The notes under the pieces: model-generated
Databases searched by the model: none
Seen by the model: the letters and a program-made list of their open reading frames with translations, nothing else
What the model was told of the DNA's origin: nothing
Program-made: the position numbers and the translations under genes
NCBI GenBank assembly: GCA_015232335.1
Contig: JADFZV010000001.1
Span: 226,813-290,812 of the forward strand
Direction: 5' to 3'
Origin: Alphaproteobacteria bacterium
GTDB lineage: Bacteria; Pseudomonadota; Alphaproteobacteria; Rhodospirillales; WMHbin7
Length of the DNA stretch: 64,000 nt
Part shown: positions 56,632-64,000 of the stretch, piece by piece
Layout of the letters: each line of letters starts with the position of its first letter
Position numbering within the stretch: the first letter of the stretch is position 1

Positions 56632-57399
56632 AGCGCCCACCAGATTCTCAAGGACCCCGATCAACGAGGCTGCAGACACGGCGTCAAAGTGCCGAGGCTT
56701 CGCTTCTTCCATATAACAGTCCTGCACGATCTCGATCTGAAGCGCATGCACCCCTTTTTCGGGTCGGCCGTAATGGCGCGTGATATAGCCGCCCTTGAAG
56801 CGGCCGTCTTGCACCCGGGTATATCCGGCTTGGCTATCGAGTGCGTCCCAGGCCGCATTGATCAGGCTTCGAGAGGCACTTTTGCCGTCTGCCGTTCCCA
56901 GATTAAGATCAGGCAGGCGCCCTTCGAAGAAGCGCGGAACGCTGGCCGGAATGGAATGGCAGTCGAGCAGCAGGCACTGGCCGAAGCGCTCCAGAATCGC
57001 CTCGACATCCGCCTTCAGCCTGTCGTGATAGGGCCGCCAATAGGTTTCTATGCGCTGGGCGATTTCCGCCGATTCCGGGGTCTGGCCCGGCTTGTAGATG
57101 GGGCCATTGTCAAAGCGCGAAAGCGGGACAAGCTCGGTATTGTCGATGCCGGGATACAGCAGGGCGCCAAACGGATCCCGATTCAGATCGACCACATAGC
57201 GGGAATGGGTGGCAGCCAGCAGGCCGGTGCCCAGCTTCTGGGAAAAGGCGACCAACTTGTCGACATGCCAGTCGGTGTCGGGCAGGGACTGCGCCTTTGG
57301 GGTGAAGCGCTCCAAGAGGTCTTGGGGGACAAATGCTCCGGCATGCGGAACGTCGATCAGGATGGGTATCTGGGCTTCGCGTCGCTGCCAGAGGTCCAT
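56608..57399 (-). CDS. N-formylglutamate amidohydrolase family protein
   Basis: 263 residues. ILIDVPHAGAFVP, DTDWHVDKLVAF, THSRYVVDLNRDP and LLLDCHSIPAS carry the metal-binding His/Asp residues typical of the HutG/FGase family, which deformylates N-formylglutamate or hydrolyses related amides. No hut genes are nearby; it lies 10 bp after argF, suggesting read-through from the arginine genes. The physiological substrate is uncertain. Confidence 0.9.
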   Translation of the reverse strand: MDLWQRREAQIPILIDVPHAGAFVPQDLLERFTPKAQSLPDTDWHVDKLVAFSQKLGTGLLAATHSRYVVDLNRDPFGALLYPGIDNTELVPLSRFDNGPIYKPGQTPESAEIAQRIETYWRPYHDRLKADVEAILERFGQCLLLDCHSIPASVPRFFEGRLPDLNLGTADGKSASRSLINAAWDALDSQAGYTRVQDGRFKGGYITRHYGRPEKGVHALQIEIVQDCYMEEAKPRHFDAVSAASLIGVLENLVGALTGHLHF

Positions 57400-57409
57400 C
57401 TCGCTAGTC

Positions 57410-58315
57410 CTAAACGCCTTCCAGGCACCACATCAGAATGCCCTTCTGGGCATGCAGGCGGTTTTCGGCTTCGTCCCAGACCACCGACCAGGGGCCGTCG
57501 ATCACGCCATCGGTCACTTCCTCGCCGCGATGAGCGGGCAGGCAGTGCATGAACAGGGCGTCCGGCTTGGCGCATGTCATCAGGGCCTCGTTGACGGCAT
57601 AAGGAACCAGATGATCCTGTCGGTTCTCGGATTCGAAACCCATCGATACCCAGGCATCGGTGATCACAACATCCGCACCCGCAACCGCCTCGCTGGGAGT
57701 TTCGGTCAGCAGGATGTTGGCCCCCTTCGAGCGGGCCCAGGCGACCACGCCTGCATCGGGCGGCAGGTTGGCCGGGCAGGCCAGACGCATGTCAAAACCG
57801 AACAGGGCGGCTGCCTGAATCCAGGTGTTGGCGACATTGTTGCCATCGCCGCTCCAGGCCACCACTTTTCCCCGGATCGGGCCGCGATGTTCCTCGAAGG
57901 TCATGATGTCGGCCATGATCTGGCAGGGAGGTGTGGTGTCGGTCAGGCCGTTGATCACCGGTACCGAGGCATAGGCGGCCAGTTCGTCCAGCTTGGCGGG
58001 ATCATTGGTGCGGATCATGATCGCATCGACATAACGCGACAGGACGCGGGCCGTATCGGCCACCGTCTCGCCGCGTCCCAATTGGGTATCATTCTGGCCC
58101 AGCACCACCACGTCGCCGCCCAACTGCTTCATGCCGACCTCGAAAGAGACGCGGGTGCGGGTCGAAGGCTTTTCGAAAATCATGGCCAGGATGCGGCCTT
58201 GCAATGGCTGGGGGCTGGCGGTCTTCTTCTGTTTGAAGGCCAAGCCCAGCTTCAACATATGGCGCAACTGGATCTCGTCGAAACGGTCCAGGTTAAGAAA
58301 ATGACGCAAACTCAT
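57410..58315 (-). CDS. argF: Ornithine carbamoyltransferase
   Basis: 301 residues. Converts ornithine and carbamoyl phosphate to citrulline. [21 protein letters not shown] carries the carbamoyl-phosphate motif [23 protein letters not shown] the DxxxPxQ-like motif, and [13 protein letters not shown] the HCLP ornithine-site motif. Its start overlaps the argD stop by four bases (ATGA). Confidence 0.97.
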   Translation of the reverse strand: MSLRHFLNLDRFDEIQLRHMLKLGLAFKQKKTASPQPLQGRILAMIFEKPSTRTRVSFEVGMKQLGGDVVVLGQNDTQLGRGETVADTARVLSRYVDAIMIRTNDPAKLDELAAYASVPVINGLTDTTPPCQIMADIMTFEEHRGPIRGKVVAWSGDGNNVANTWIQAAALFGFDMRLACPANLPPDAGVVAWARSKGANILLTETPSEAVAGADVVITDAWVSMGFESENRQDHLVPYAVNEALMTCAKPDALFMHCLPAHRGEEVTDGVIDGPWSVVWDEAENRLHAQKGILMWCLEGV

Positions 58316-59493
58316 GAGCCCCGCTCTCCCAGAGCCGAGAGGGCGGCGTCCAGTCTGGCGCAGCCTTCCTCGATTTCCGATTCCGTGACGATCAGCGGCG
58401 GCAGAACGCGCACGACATTGTCGCCCGCCATCACGGTCAGCAGCCCCTGCTGATAACAGGCCTCAACCACCTCGGAATTGGGCCTGATGCAGACCAGGCC
58501 TTGTAAAAGCCCCAAGCCGCGCGCCGAAGTCAGCGATGCCGGATGTTTTTTGACCAGTTCGGCAAGCCTTGCCGCCAGAAAGCGACCCTTGTCGGCCACG
58601 CCAGCCAGGAAGCCCGGCTCCAGCATGACGTCTAGCACCGTCTCGGCCACCGCCATGGCCAGGGGGTTGCCGCCAAAGGTGCTGCCATGCGTGCCCGCCG
58701 TCATGCCCTGGGCCGCCTTTTCGCTGGCCAGACAGGCCCCGATGGGAAAGCCGCCGCCCAGGCCCTTGGCCAGGGCCATGATATCGGGGGCGACGCTCGC
58801 CTGCTCATAGGCAAACAGGCTGCCGGTGCGTCCCATGCCGGTCTGCACCTCGTCGAAAACCAGCAGCAGGCCGAACTCGTCAGCGGCCAGACGCAGCTTC
58901 TTCAAATAGTCAGCTTCGGCGGGACGCACACCGCCCTCGCCTTGAACCGGCTCGACCACAATGGCCGCCGTTTGGGGGCCGATGGCATTGCGCAGCGCAT
59001 TCATGTTGCCAAAGGGGACATGGTCGAAGCCGTCGACCACGGGATCGAAGCCCTTCAGATGCTTTTCCTGGCCGCCAGCGGCGATGGTGGCCAGGGTTCT
59101 GCCGTGGAATGCCCCCTCGGCGACGATGCAGCGATAGCGTTCGGGCGTTCCGACGGCGTCATGATATTTGCGCACCATCTTAAGCGCGCATTCCATCGCT
59201 TCGGCCCCGGAATTACAAAAGAAGGCCGTATCGGCAAAGCTGTTGGAGATCAGCCTTTCGGCAACGCGCTCCTGGCCCGGCACGCGGTACAGGTTCGAGC
59301 AATGCCACAGTTTACCTGCCTGCGCGGTCAGGGCGGCGATCAGGCGGGGATGGGCATGTCCCAGCGCCGTGACGGCAACACCCGATCCGAAATCGAGAAA
59401 GCGCCTGCCGTCGCTTGCCTCCAGCCAACAGCCATCGCCCCGCTCGAAGGCGAGGTCGGCCCGGGCATAGGTGGGCATGACGGCAGATACCAT
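58312..59493 (-). CDS. argD: Acetylornithine aminotransferase
   Basis: 393 residues. PLP-dependent class III aminotransferase acting on N-acetylornithine (and perhaps succinyl-diaminopimelate). [52 protein letters not shown] and the catalytic lysine in [16 protein letters not shown] are visible. Forms an arginine-biosynthesis pair with argF. Confidence 0.96.
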   Translation of the reverse strand: MVSAVMPTYARADLAFERGDGCWLEASDGRRFLDFGSGVAVTALGHAHPRLIAALTAQAGKLWHCSNLYRVPGQERVAERLISNSFADTAFFCNSGAEAMECALKMVRKYHDAVGTPERYRCIVAEGAFHGRTLATIAAGGQEKHLKGFDPVVDGFDHVPFGNMNALRNAIGPQTAAIVVEPVQGEGGVRPAEADYLKKLRLAADEFGLLLVFDEVQTGMGRTGSLFAYEQASVAPDIMALAKGLGGGFPIGACLASEKAAQGMTAGTHGSTFGGNPLAMAVAETVLDVMLEPGFLAGVADKGRFLAARLAELVKKHPASLTSARGLGLLQGLVCIRPNSEVVEACYQQGLLTVMAGDNVVRVLPPLIVTESEIEEGCARLDAALSALGERGS

Positions 59494-59688
59494 GGCTCTC
59501 CTTTAGGCGAACCCAATAGGGCGCGGAGGAAAGCGGCAGACTATGTTCTTTCCGGAGAATCCTGTCAACGAGGCCGAAAGCTGGGCTTGGGCTTGTGGAA
59601 AACTCTTGTTTGACTCGTGGCCGATTGCCCCACTATGTTGTGGTCCAACAGAGGGACAAACCACTAGATACAGGGGCAAGGAGGGGTT

Positions 59689-60054
59689 ATGGCCTGGACC
59701 GATGAAATCATCAATGAACTGACGCGTCTTTGGGCGCAGGGGCTTTCGACCAGCGAAATCGGCCGACGCATCGGCATGTCGAAGAACGCCGTTGTCGGCA
59801 AGGCGCATCGCCTGGGGCTGATCGGGCGCCCTTCGCCCATCAAGCGCGCCGCTCCGGTGCAGCCTCAGCCGCCCAAGGTGGTGCCCTTCGGTGGCGCTCG
59901 CGGCGGCTGTTCCTGGCCGATCGGGGATCCCAGGAAAGAGGATTTCCATTTCTGCGGTGATTCAGCCGTTCCCGGAAAACCCTATTGTCTGCAGCATGCG
60001 CAGATCGCCTATATCGCGCCCAAGAGCCATAGCAAGTCGGAAGACGCGGCATAG
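59689..60054 (+). CDS. gcrA: Cell-cycle regulator GcrA
   Basis: 121 residues. The N-terminal DNA-binding region MAWTDEIINELTRLWAQGLSTSEIGRRIGMSKNAVVGKAHRLGL is the GcrA signature, followed by a linker (RPSPIKRAAPVQP) and a sigma-70-interacting C-terminal domain with GGCSWPIGDP and YCLQHAQIAY. GcrA cooperates with CcrM methylation at GANTC. Two GANTC sites occur upstream, at 59557-59561 and 59612-59616. A strong terminator follows the gene. Confidence 0.97.
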   Translation: MAWTDEIINELTRLWAQGLSTSEIGRRIGMSKNAVVGKAHRLGLIGRPSPIKRAAPVQPQPPKVVPFGGARGGCSWPIGDPRKEDFHFCGDSAVPGKPYCLQHAQIAYIAPKSHSKSEDAA

Positions 60055-60076
60055 TTACATCTTGAGGCCGCAGATG

Positions 60077-60106
60077 AAAACGCCGGGGATATCCCCGGCG
60101 TTTTTT
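60077..60106 (+). terminator. Rho-independent terminator of gcrA
   Basis: AAAACGCCGGGG-ATAT-CCCCGGCGTTTT with two further T residues: a 12-bp stem, tetraloop and T-run, 22 bp after the gcrA stop. Confidence 0.93.
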
Positions 60107-60157
60107 GTTCCGTGAGCGGGCGCACGGCGCTTGAGTGTCCACTAACTATCGGCTCTT

Positions 60158-60333
60158 CGATGTTAGACGTGGAATTCGATCGGCTGCTCAACCCGTCATG
60201 GCCGGGCTTGACCCGGCCATCCACGATTTTCCATCTGGTATATCAAGCGGGGAGACGTGGATGCCCGGCACAAGGCCGGGCATGACGATTTGCTTTGAAA
60301 ACACTAGAGAATGCAATTCCACGTGAATCGTCG
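60158..60333. repeat. Nested inverted repeats (MITE-like element)
   Basis: The outer arms 60158-60176 (CGATGTTAGACGTGGAATT) and 60315-60333 (its inverse, 15 of 19 matching) enclose two inner elements. These are 60195-60225 (GTCATGGCCGGGCTTGACC to CATCCACG) and 60256-60286 (CGTGGATGCCCGGCACAAG to GCATGAC), inverted with respect to each other. The inner element is a palindromic repeat widespread in alphaproteobacterial intergenic DNA. No ORF inside; the structure looks like a non-autonomous mobile element between gcrA and the NDUFA9-like gene. Confidence 0.75.
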
Positions 60334-60351
60334 AGGAGCCTAAATATCTCG

Positions 60352-61359
60352 CTATACATGATGCGCGCTGCGGCGTGCCCCCGGCTGATGGCGCGACAGA
60401 TAGCCGGGAACGATGGCTTCCGTCGCCGTCGGCTTGATGCCGAGATCGGCCAGGCCCGGAAGCTTGCCCGAGGGCAGATTGTCCTTGGCCAGAAGCTTCA
60501 TCTGATCAGGCGTCAGGGGCGGCTTGGGCAGGAATTGCAGGAAGAAGGCCTGAATTTTGCCGACAAAGGGGGGCAGGGGCAGAATCAGGGGGCTGCGCTT
60601 GATGGCGCTTGAGACCATTTCCATGATTTCCTTGAGATGCATCGGGCGCGGCCCGACGATCTCGAAGGTGCGCCCCTGGGCCGATGGCTTGTCCAGCACG
60701 GCCAGGATGGCGTCGGCCAGATCGCCCACATAGACCGGCTGAAAGGCCGCTCCGCCCGAACCGAAGAGGTCAAAGTCGACTTCCAGGTCTTTTAGCGACA
60801 GCTTTGGCTTGAAGCCGTCGGTCACGAAGACCGGCAGCAGGCCGGTCAGGCGGGCCAGACCAGCAAAACGATTGAAAAAATCGTCGTCGGGCCCGAACAC
60901 CACGCTGGGGCGGATGATCACCGCCTCGGGGAAAGCGGCAAGAACGGCGGCTTCTCCCTTGGCTTTGCTGCGGGCATAGGCCGAAGGCGAATCGGCATCG
61001 GCGCCCAGAGCGGAAACATGGACCAGGCTTTTGGCGCCGCCTGCCTTGGCGGCCTCGGCAACCCGTTTGGCCCCTTCGACATGGATGGCTTCAAATTTGG
61101 AAGCGCCTCGCTCGAACAGGATGCCGACCAGATTGATCACGGCGTCAGCGCCCTGGCAGGCCCGCTGGACCGAGGCCTTGTCTTGCAGGCTGGCCTTGAT
61201 CGGCACCACCTGCCCCACCTCGCCCATGGGTTTCAGGAATGCCGCCCCGATAGGGTCGCGGACAGCGGCGCGCACGACATGTCCCGCCCTGGCCAGTCTT
61301 TGCACCACCTGGCGCCCGATGAACCCCGAAGCCCCGAAAACCGTGACGACACGCGCCAT
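60352..61359 (-). CDS. NDUFA9-like NAD(P)-binding protein (complex I-associated)
   Basis: 335 residues from the ATG at 61359, which has GGAGAAGG upstream; the track GTG at 61374 is less likely. Atypical short-chain dehydrogenase: VTVFGASGFIGRQVVQRLA binds the nucleotide, followed by VHVSALGADADSPSAYARSKAKGE with an active-site-like Ser/Tyr/Lys and a C-terminal helical part. Similar proteins in Rhodospirillales are annotated as complex I NDUFA9 subunit family; a structural role in complex I is known only for mitochondria. Confidence 0.9.
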   Translation of the reverse strand: MARVVTVFGASGFIGRQVVQRLARAGHVVRAAVRDPIGAAFLKPMGEVGQVVPIKASLQDKASVQRACQGADAVINLVGILFERGASKFEAIHVEGAKRVAEAAKAGGAKSLVHVSALGADADSPSAYARSKAKGEAAVLAAFPEAVIIRPSVVFGPDDDFFNRFAGLARLTGLLPVFVTDGFKPKLSLKDLEVDFDLFGSGGAAFQPVYVGDLADAILAVLDKPSAQGRTFEIVGPRPMHLKEIMEMVSSAIKRSPLILPLPPFVGKIQAFFLQFLPKPPLTPDQMKLLAKDNLPSGKLPGLADLGIKPTATEAIVPGYLSRHQPGARRSAHHV

Positions 61360-61492
61360 TTTGACCTTCTCCACCTGAAAATCCGCTGCAATTCTTTTGA
61401 AAGGTTACACGAGACGCAGACAGTTCGTCCATCCTGCCCTTGACAGAAAGGGTTCGGCTGGGGTATCGCTCGCCCTCCCGAGACGGTCCCCT

Positions 61493-61579
61493 GCCCAGGT
61501 GGCGGAATTGGTAGACGCGCTAGATTCAGGTTCTAGTGGCTGAAAGGTCGTGGAAGTTCGAGTCTTCTCCTGGGCACCA
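61493..61579 (+). tRNA. tRNA-Leu (CAG)
   Basis: 87 bases, class II. Acceptor GCCCAGG pairs with CCTGGGC, anticodon stem CTAGA/TCTAG encloses TTCAGGT with anticodon CAG, a long variable arm, T-loop GTTCGAGTC and encoded CCA. Confidence 0.96.
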
Positions 61580-61670
61580 CCTCTCGGCCGGACTCTCCCT
61601 AGAATGGGGAGTTCGGCGGCTCCGGGGGGGCGCCGGAACTGTCGGGGGTCGCGTTCAGGGAGAAGCGCAC

Positions 61671-62279
61671 ATGGCCAATTATCTCCACCATGGCGACCTG
61701 CCCGAAGGGCTCGACCTGGGTTCGGTCATCGCCATCGACACCGAGACGATGGGCCTCAATCCCATGCGTGATCGGCTGTGCGTGGTGCAATTATCGTCGG
61801 GAAACGGCGATGCACATCTCGTCCATTTCCAGGGTCGCTACGAGGCCCCGCGTCTCAAAGCGTTGCTGGCTGATCCCAACCGATTGAAACTGTTCCATTA
61901 TGCCCGCTTCGACATCGCCATGCTGGCCCGCTGGCTGGGGGTAACTTGCGCCCCCGTTTATTGCACCAAGATCGCTTCGCGCCTCACGCGCACCAATACC
62001 GACAAGCATGGGCTTAAGGATTTGTGCCGCGATCTCTTGGGCGTCGACTTATCCAAGCAGCAGCAGACCAGCGACTGGGGCTCGGCGGATCTGACGGCGG
62101 AGCAGCAGGCCTATGCCGCTTCCGACGTTTTGCATCTTCACGCCCTGAAGACCAAGCTGGACGGTTTTTTGAAGCGCGAGGGGCGGGCGGCCCTGGCCGA
62201 GTCCTGCTTCGCCTTCCTGCCCACCAGGGCGGCTCTCGATCTTCTGGGGTGGGACGAGGAAGATATTTTTGCCCACTGA
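61671..62279 (+). CDS. rnd: Ribonuclease D-like 3'-5' exonuclease (single domain)
   Basis: 202 residues from the ATG at 61671 after CAGGGAGAAG; the track ORF start at 61536 lies in tRNA-Leu. DEDD-type exonuclease: VIAIDTETMGL (Exo I, DxE), HYARFDIAMLARWLG (Exo II) and ASDVLHLHALKTKL (Exo III, with Tyr in QAYAASD, making it DEDDy). It lacks the HRDC domains of full-length RNase D, as in the short alphaproteobacterial form. Likely trims structured RNAs such as tRNA precursors. Confidence 0.93.
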   Translation: MANYLHHGDLPEGLDLGSVIAIDTETMGLNPMRDRLCVVQLSSGNGDAHLVHFQGRYEAPRLKALLADPNRLKLFHYARFDIAMLARWLGVTCAPVYCTKIASRLTRTNTDKHGLKDLCRDLLGVDLSKQQQTSDWGSADLTAEQQAYAASDVLHLHALKTKLDGFLKREGRAALAESCFAFLPTRAALDLLGWDEEDIFAH

Positions 62280-62315
62280 TTCAGAGCCTGACCGGTCGGT
62301 TGGGCGTCTCTTGCC

Positions 62316-63020
62316 ATGAGCGCCGCCGCCCGTACCTATCTGCTCGATCTTTCCCGCGAAAATCTGCTCGATTTGCTCGACAAGGAGCGGACATTCGTTG
62401 AAATCGGCGTGGCCGAGGGGGCTTTCTCGCAAGAAATCCTGAAGCGCTGCCGCCCATCTTGCCTGACCCTGATCGATCTGTGGGCGCATCAGGAAGACCC
62501 GTCCTATGTGCCAGATGTGAACAATGTTCCAAGCCAGGAGCAAGAGGCTCGCTATCAGGCGGTGAAGGACCGGTTTTCCGGGCCGAATGTCAGCATCCTC
62601 AGGCAGGATTCACTCTCGGCGGCCAGTTGTTTTGCCGATGGCAGCCTCGATTACATTTACATCGACGCCATGCATACGTTTGAGGCGGTAACCGCCGATC
62701 TCGAAGTCTGGTGGCCCAAATTGACCCCAGGCGGTCTTTTGATGGGACATGACTACGCCAATCACATCGTGGCGCTGAAATCCGGCTTCGGGGTGGTCGA
62801 GGCGGTCAACAAATTCGTCGAGCGCACCGGCTGCGCCTTCGTCGGCATCACCCGAGAGAACTATCCCTATCCCAGCTATATCCTGGCCCGTTCCTGGCAT
62901 CAAAAGGCCTTAGAAATCCATGACCGGGCCGATATCCTGGGATCGTTCGAGACGGGCCGCATGAGCTGGGAGTTGATGCCGCTGCCTGACGGTTCAATCA
63001 AAATATTCCCCAAATTCTAA
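62316..63020 (+). CDS. Class I SAM-dependent methyltransferase
   Basis: 234 residues. RTFVEIGVAEGAFSQEILKRC is the SAM-binding motif I, LTLIDLWAHQ motif II, and LDYIYIDAMHTFEAVTADLEVWWPKLTPGGLLMGHDY the later motifs, as in the Methyltransf_24 family. Substrate unknown. It starts 36 bp after the RNase D gene in the same direction, so it may be co-transcribed with it. Confidence 0.88.
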   Translation: MSAAARTYLLDLSRENLLDLLDKERTFVEIGVAEGAFSQEILKRCRPSCLTLIDLWAHQEDPSYVPDVNNVPSQEQEARYQAVKDRFSGPNVSILRQDSLSAASCFADGSLDYIYIDAMHTFEAVTADLEVWWPKLTPGGLLMGHDYANHIVALKSGFGVVEAVNKFVERTGCAFVGITRENYPYPSYILARSWHQKALEIHDRADILGSFETGRMSWELMPLPDGSIKIFPKF

Positions 63021-63243
63021 CTGCTTCGTCAGCGGATGGCGGAATACAAGGGGATTTTCACATTCATTGGGCGTGGCATTGAAGGAAAATTAAGCCGTTT
63101 CGCCCGGTGATGACAGGCCGCCATTCATTGACCCGGACGGCCAATCCATGCAAGTATGGCGCCAAGTGAAGGGGCTGTTGTTCGCCGCCTTCTTTCGGCC
63201 ATTTTAACCCGCGATATTGGCTTAGAGAATCGAACCATCCTGA

Positions 63244-64000
63244 ATGACACGCATGACGCAAACCCGACCATCCACCGAAGCGGCCGATCTGGAATCGGCC
63301 AGGCGCGTTTTGGCCCTTGAGGCCGAGGCGCTGCAATCCTTGTCGCTGGGGTTGGATCAGGCCTTCGTGCGGGCGCTTGATATTCTAAGCGCCGTTGAAG
63401 GTCGCGTTGTGGTCAGCGGCATGGGCAAAAGCGGCCATGTCGGCCATAAGATCGCCGCCACCCTGGCCTCGACCGGAACGCCTGCGGTTTTTGTGCATCC
63501 CGCCGAGGCCAGCCATGGCGATCTGGGCATGATCACGGCCAAGGATGCGGTGCTGGCCCTGTCCAATTCCGGCGAAACGGCAGAGCTTTCCGATCTGATC
63601 GCCTATACGCGCCGCTTTGCCATTCCGCTGGTCGGCATCACCAGCCGCGGGGGCAGCACACTATCCGAGGCCGCCGACGTCGCCCTGGTTCTGCCCTTGA
63701 AAACCGAAGCCTGCCCGATGGGCCTGGCTCCCACCACCTCGACCACCATGATGCTGGCCCTGGGCGACGCCTTATCGGTGGCGCTTCTCGAACGCAAGGG
63801 CTTTACAGCGGCAGATTTCCAGATGCTGCATCCGGGCGGGTCCTTGGGACGGCGCCTCTTGAAAGTCTCTGATCTCATGCATGACGGGGACGAGGTGCCT
63901 TTGGTGGCGCCCGCCCAGCCGATGGCCGAAACCCTGTTGGTCATGACCAACAAGCGTTTTGGCTGCGCGGGCGTCGTGGGGCCGGACGGAAGGCTTATGG
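63244..64000 (+). CDS. kdsD: KdsD/KpsF-type arabinose-5-phosphate isomerase (3' end beyond window)
   Basis: Partial, 252 residues visible from ATG 63244 (a second ATG at 63253 is possible; an in-frame stop precedes). Isomerises ribulose 5-phosphate to arabinose 5-phosphate for KDO and LPS synthesis. The SIS domain is complete (RVVVSGMGKSGHVGHKIAATLASTG, HPAEASHGDLGMI, LSNSGETAEL, CPMGLAPTTSTTMMLALGDAL), then LHPGGSLGRRLL leads into the first CBS domain, cut by the window end. The ribosome site is weak. Confidence 0.94.
   Translation, partial: MTRMTQTRPSTEAADLESARRVLALEAEALQSLSLGLDQAFVRALDILSAVEGRVVVSGMGKSGHVGHKIAATLASTGTPAVFVHPAEASHGDLGMITAKDAVLALSNSGETAELSDLIAYTRRFAIPLVGITSRGGSTLSEAADVALVLPLKTEACPMGLAPTTSTTMMLALGDALSVALLERKGFTAADFQMLHPGGSLGRRLLKVSDLMHDGDEVPLVAPAQPMAETLLVMTNKRFGCAGVVGPDGRLM

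Overview
The window reads as chromosomal DNA of a nitrogen-fixing alphaproteobacterium, most likely Rhodospirillales and close to Magnetospirillum or Azospirillum. Supporting content: GcrA with nearby GANTC sites, the Fur-family regulator Irr, a mitochondrial-type complex I accessory subunit, a NifA with the alphaproteobacterial cysteine motif, and high overall G+C. The genus is an inference from gene content; no search was run.

Layout. 1-4069: rsmB (cut by the window edge) and htpX on the minus strand, two membrane-anchored unknowns, and a DMT transporter broken by a +1 frameshift. 4051-8826: a 23-bp tandem repeat array, then a GntR regulator, MFS transporter, glycerate kinase and pyruvate kinase transcribed together, with a FadR-type palindrome centred on the regulator's start codon. 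8827-11012: an inverted repeat, rpmJ and an acyl-CoA synthetase. 11200-22237: a nitrogen-fixation block with nifA behind a sigma-54 promoter, two adjacent signalling proteins on the opposite strand, a membrane hemerythrin-like protein, and a NifA/sigma-54-type promoter driving nifB, a ferredoxin, an LRV Fe-S protein, nifZ, nifT and a SIR2-like gene. 22342-23922: a soluble chemoreceptor-like protein, tRNA-Pro, a complex I subunit and tRNA-Arg. 24245-26681: a small accessory region behind tRNA-Arg (AlbA-domain protein, orphan antitoxin-like regulators, single-domain response regulator).

27080-39042 is mainly housekeeping on the minus strand: irr, a nitronate monooxygenase-like gene, a GDPD, and the large rimP-nusA-ylxR-infB-rbfA-truB-rpsO-pnp cluster with hairpins in the rimP leader and in the rpsO-pnp gap. 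39301-40516 is an AT-richer DUF488 pair. 40720-52404 mixes ddpX, tsaB, a cytochrome b561, TPP-riboswitch-controlled thiC, a LysM protein, a toxin-antitoxin remnant, an unknown gene, an iron alcohol dehydrogenase, a DUF3108 protein, a NifX-like protein and an NdvB-like glucan synthase. 52611-64000 carries tRNA-Ser, a hybrid kinase, a GGDEF-EAL protein, an amidohydrolase, argF-argD, gcrA, an NDUFA9-like protein, tRNA-Leu, a short RNase D, a methyltransferase and the start of a KdsD/KpsF isomerase.

The most interesting candidate system is the kinase pair inside the nif block. A complete membrane hybrid kinase sits 13 bp upstream of a protein that keeps the phosphorylatable histidine but lacks the N-box asparagine and G1-box aspartate, and is fused to a FixJ-like receiver and LuxR helix-turn-helix. 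This looks like a compact His-Asp-His-Asp relay in which a decayed kinase serves as the phosphotransfer module. Placed between nifA and nifB, next to a hemerythrin-like protein that appears to lack three iron ligands, it may link redox or oxygen state to nitrogen fixation. That link is inference.
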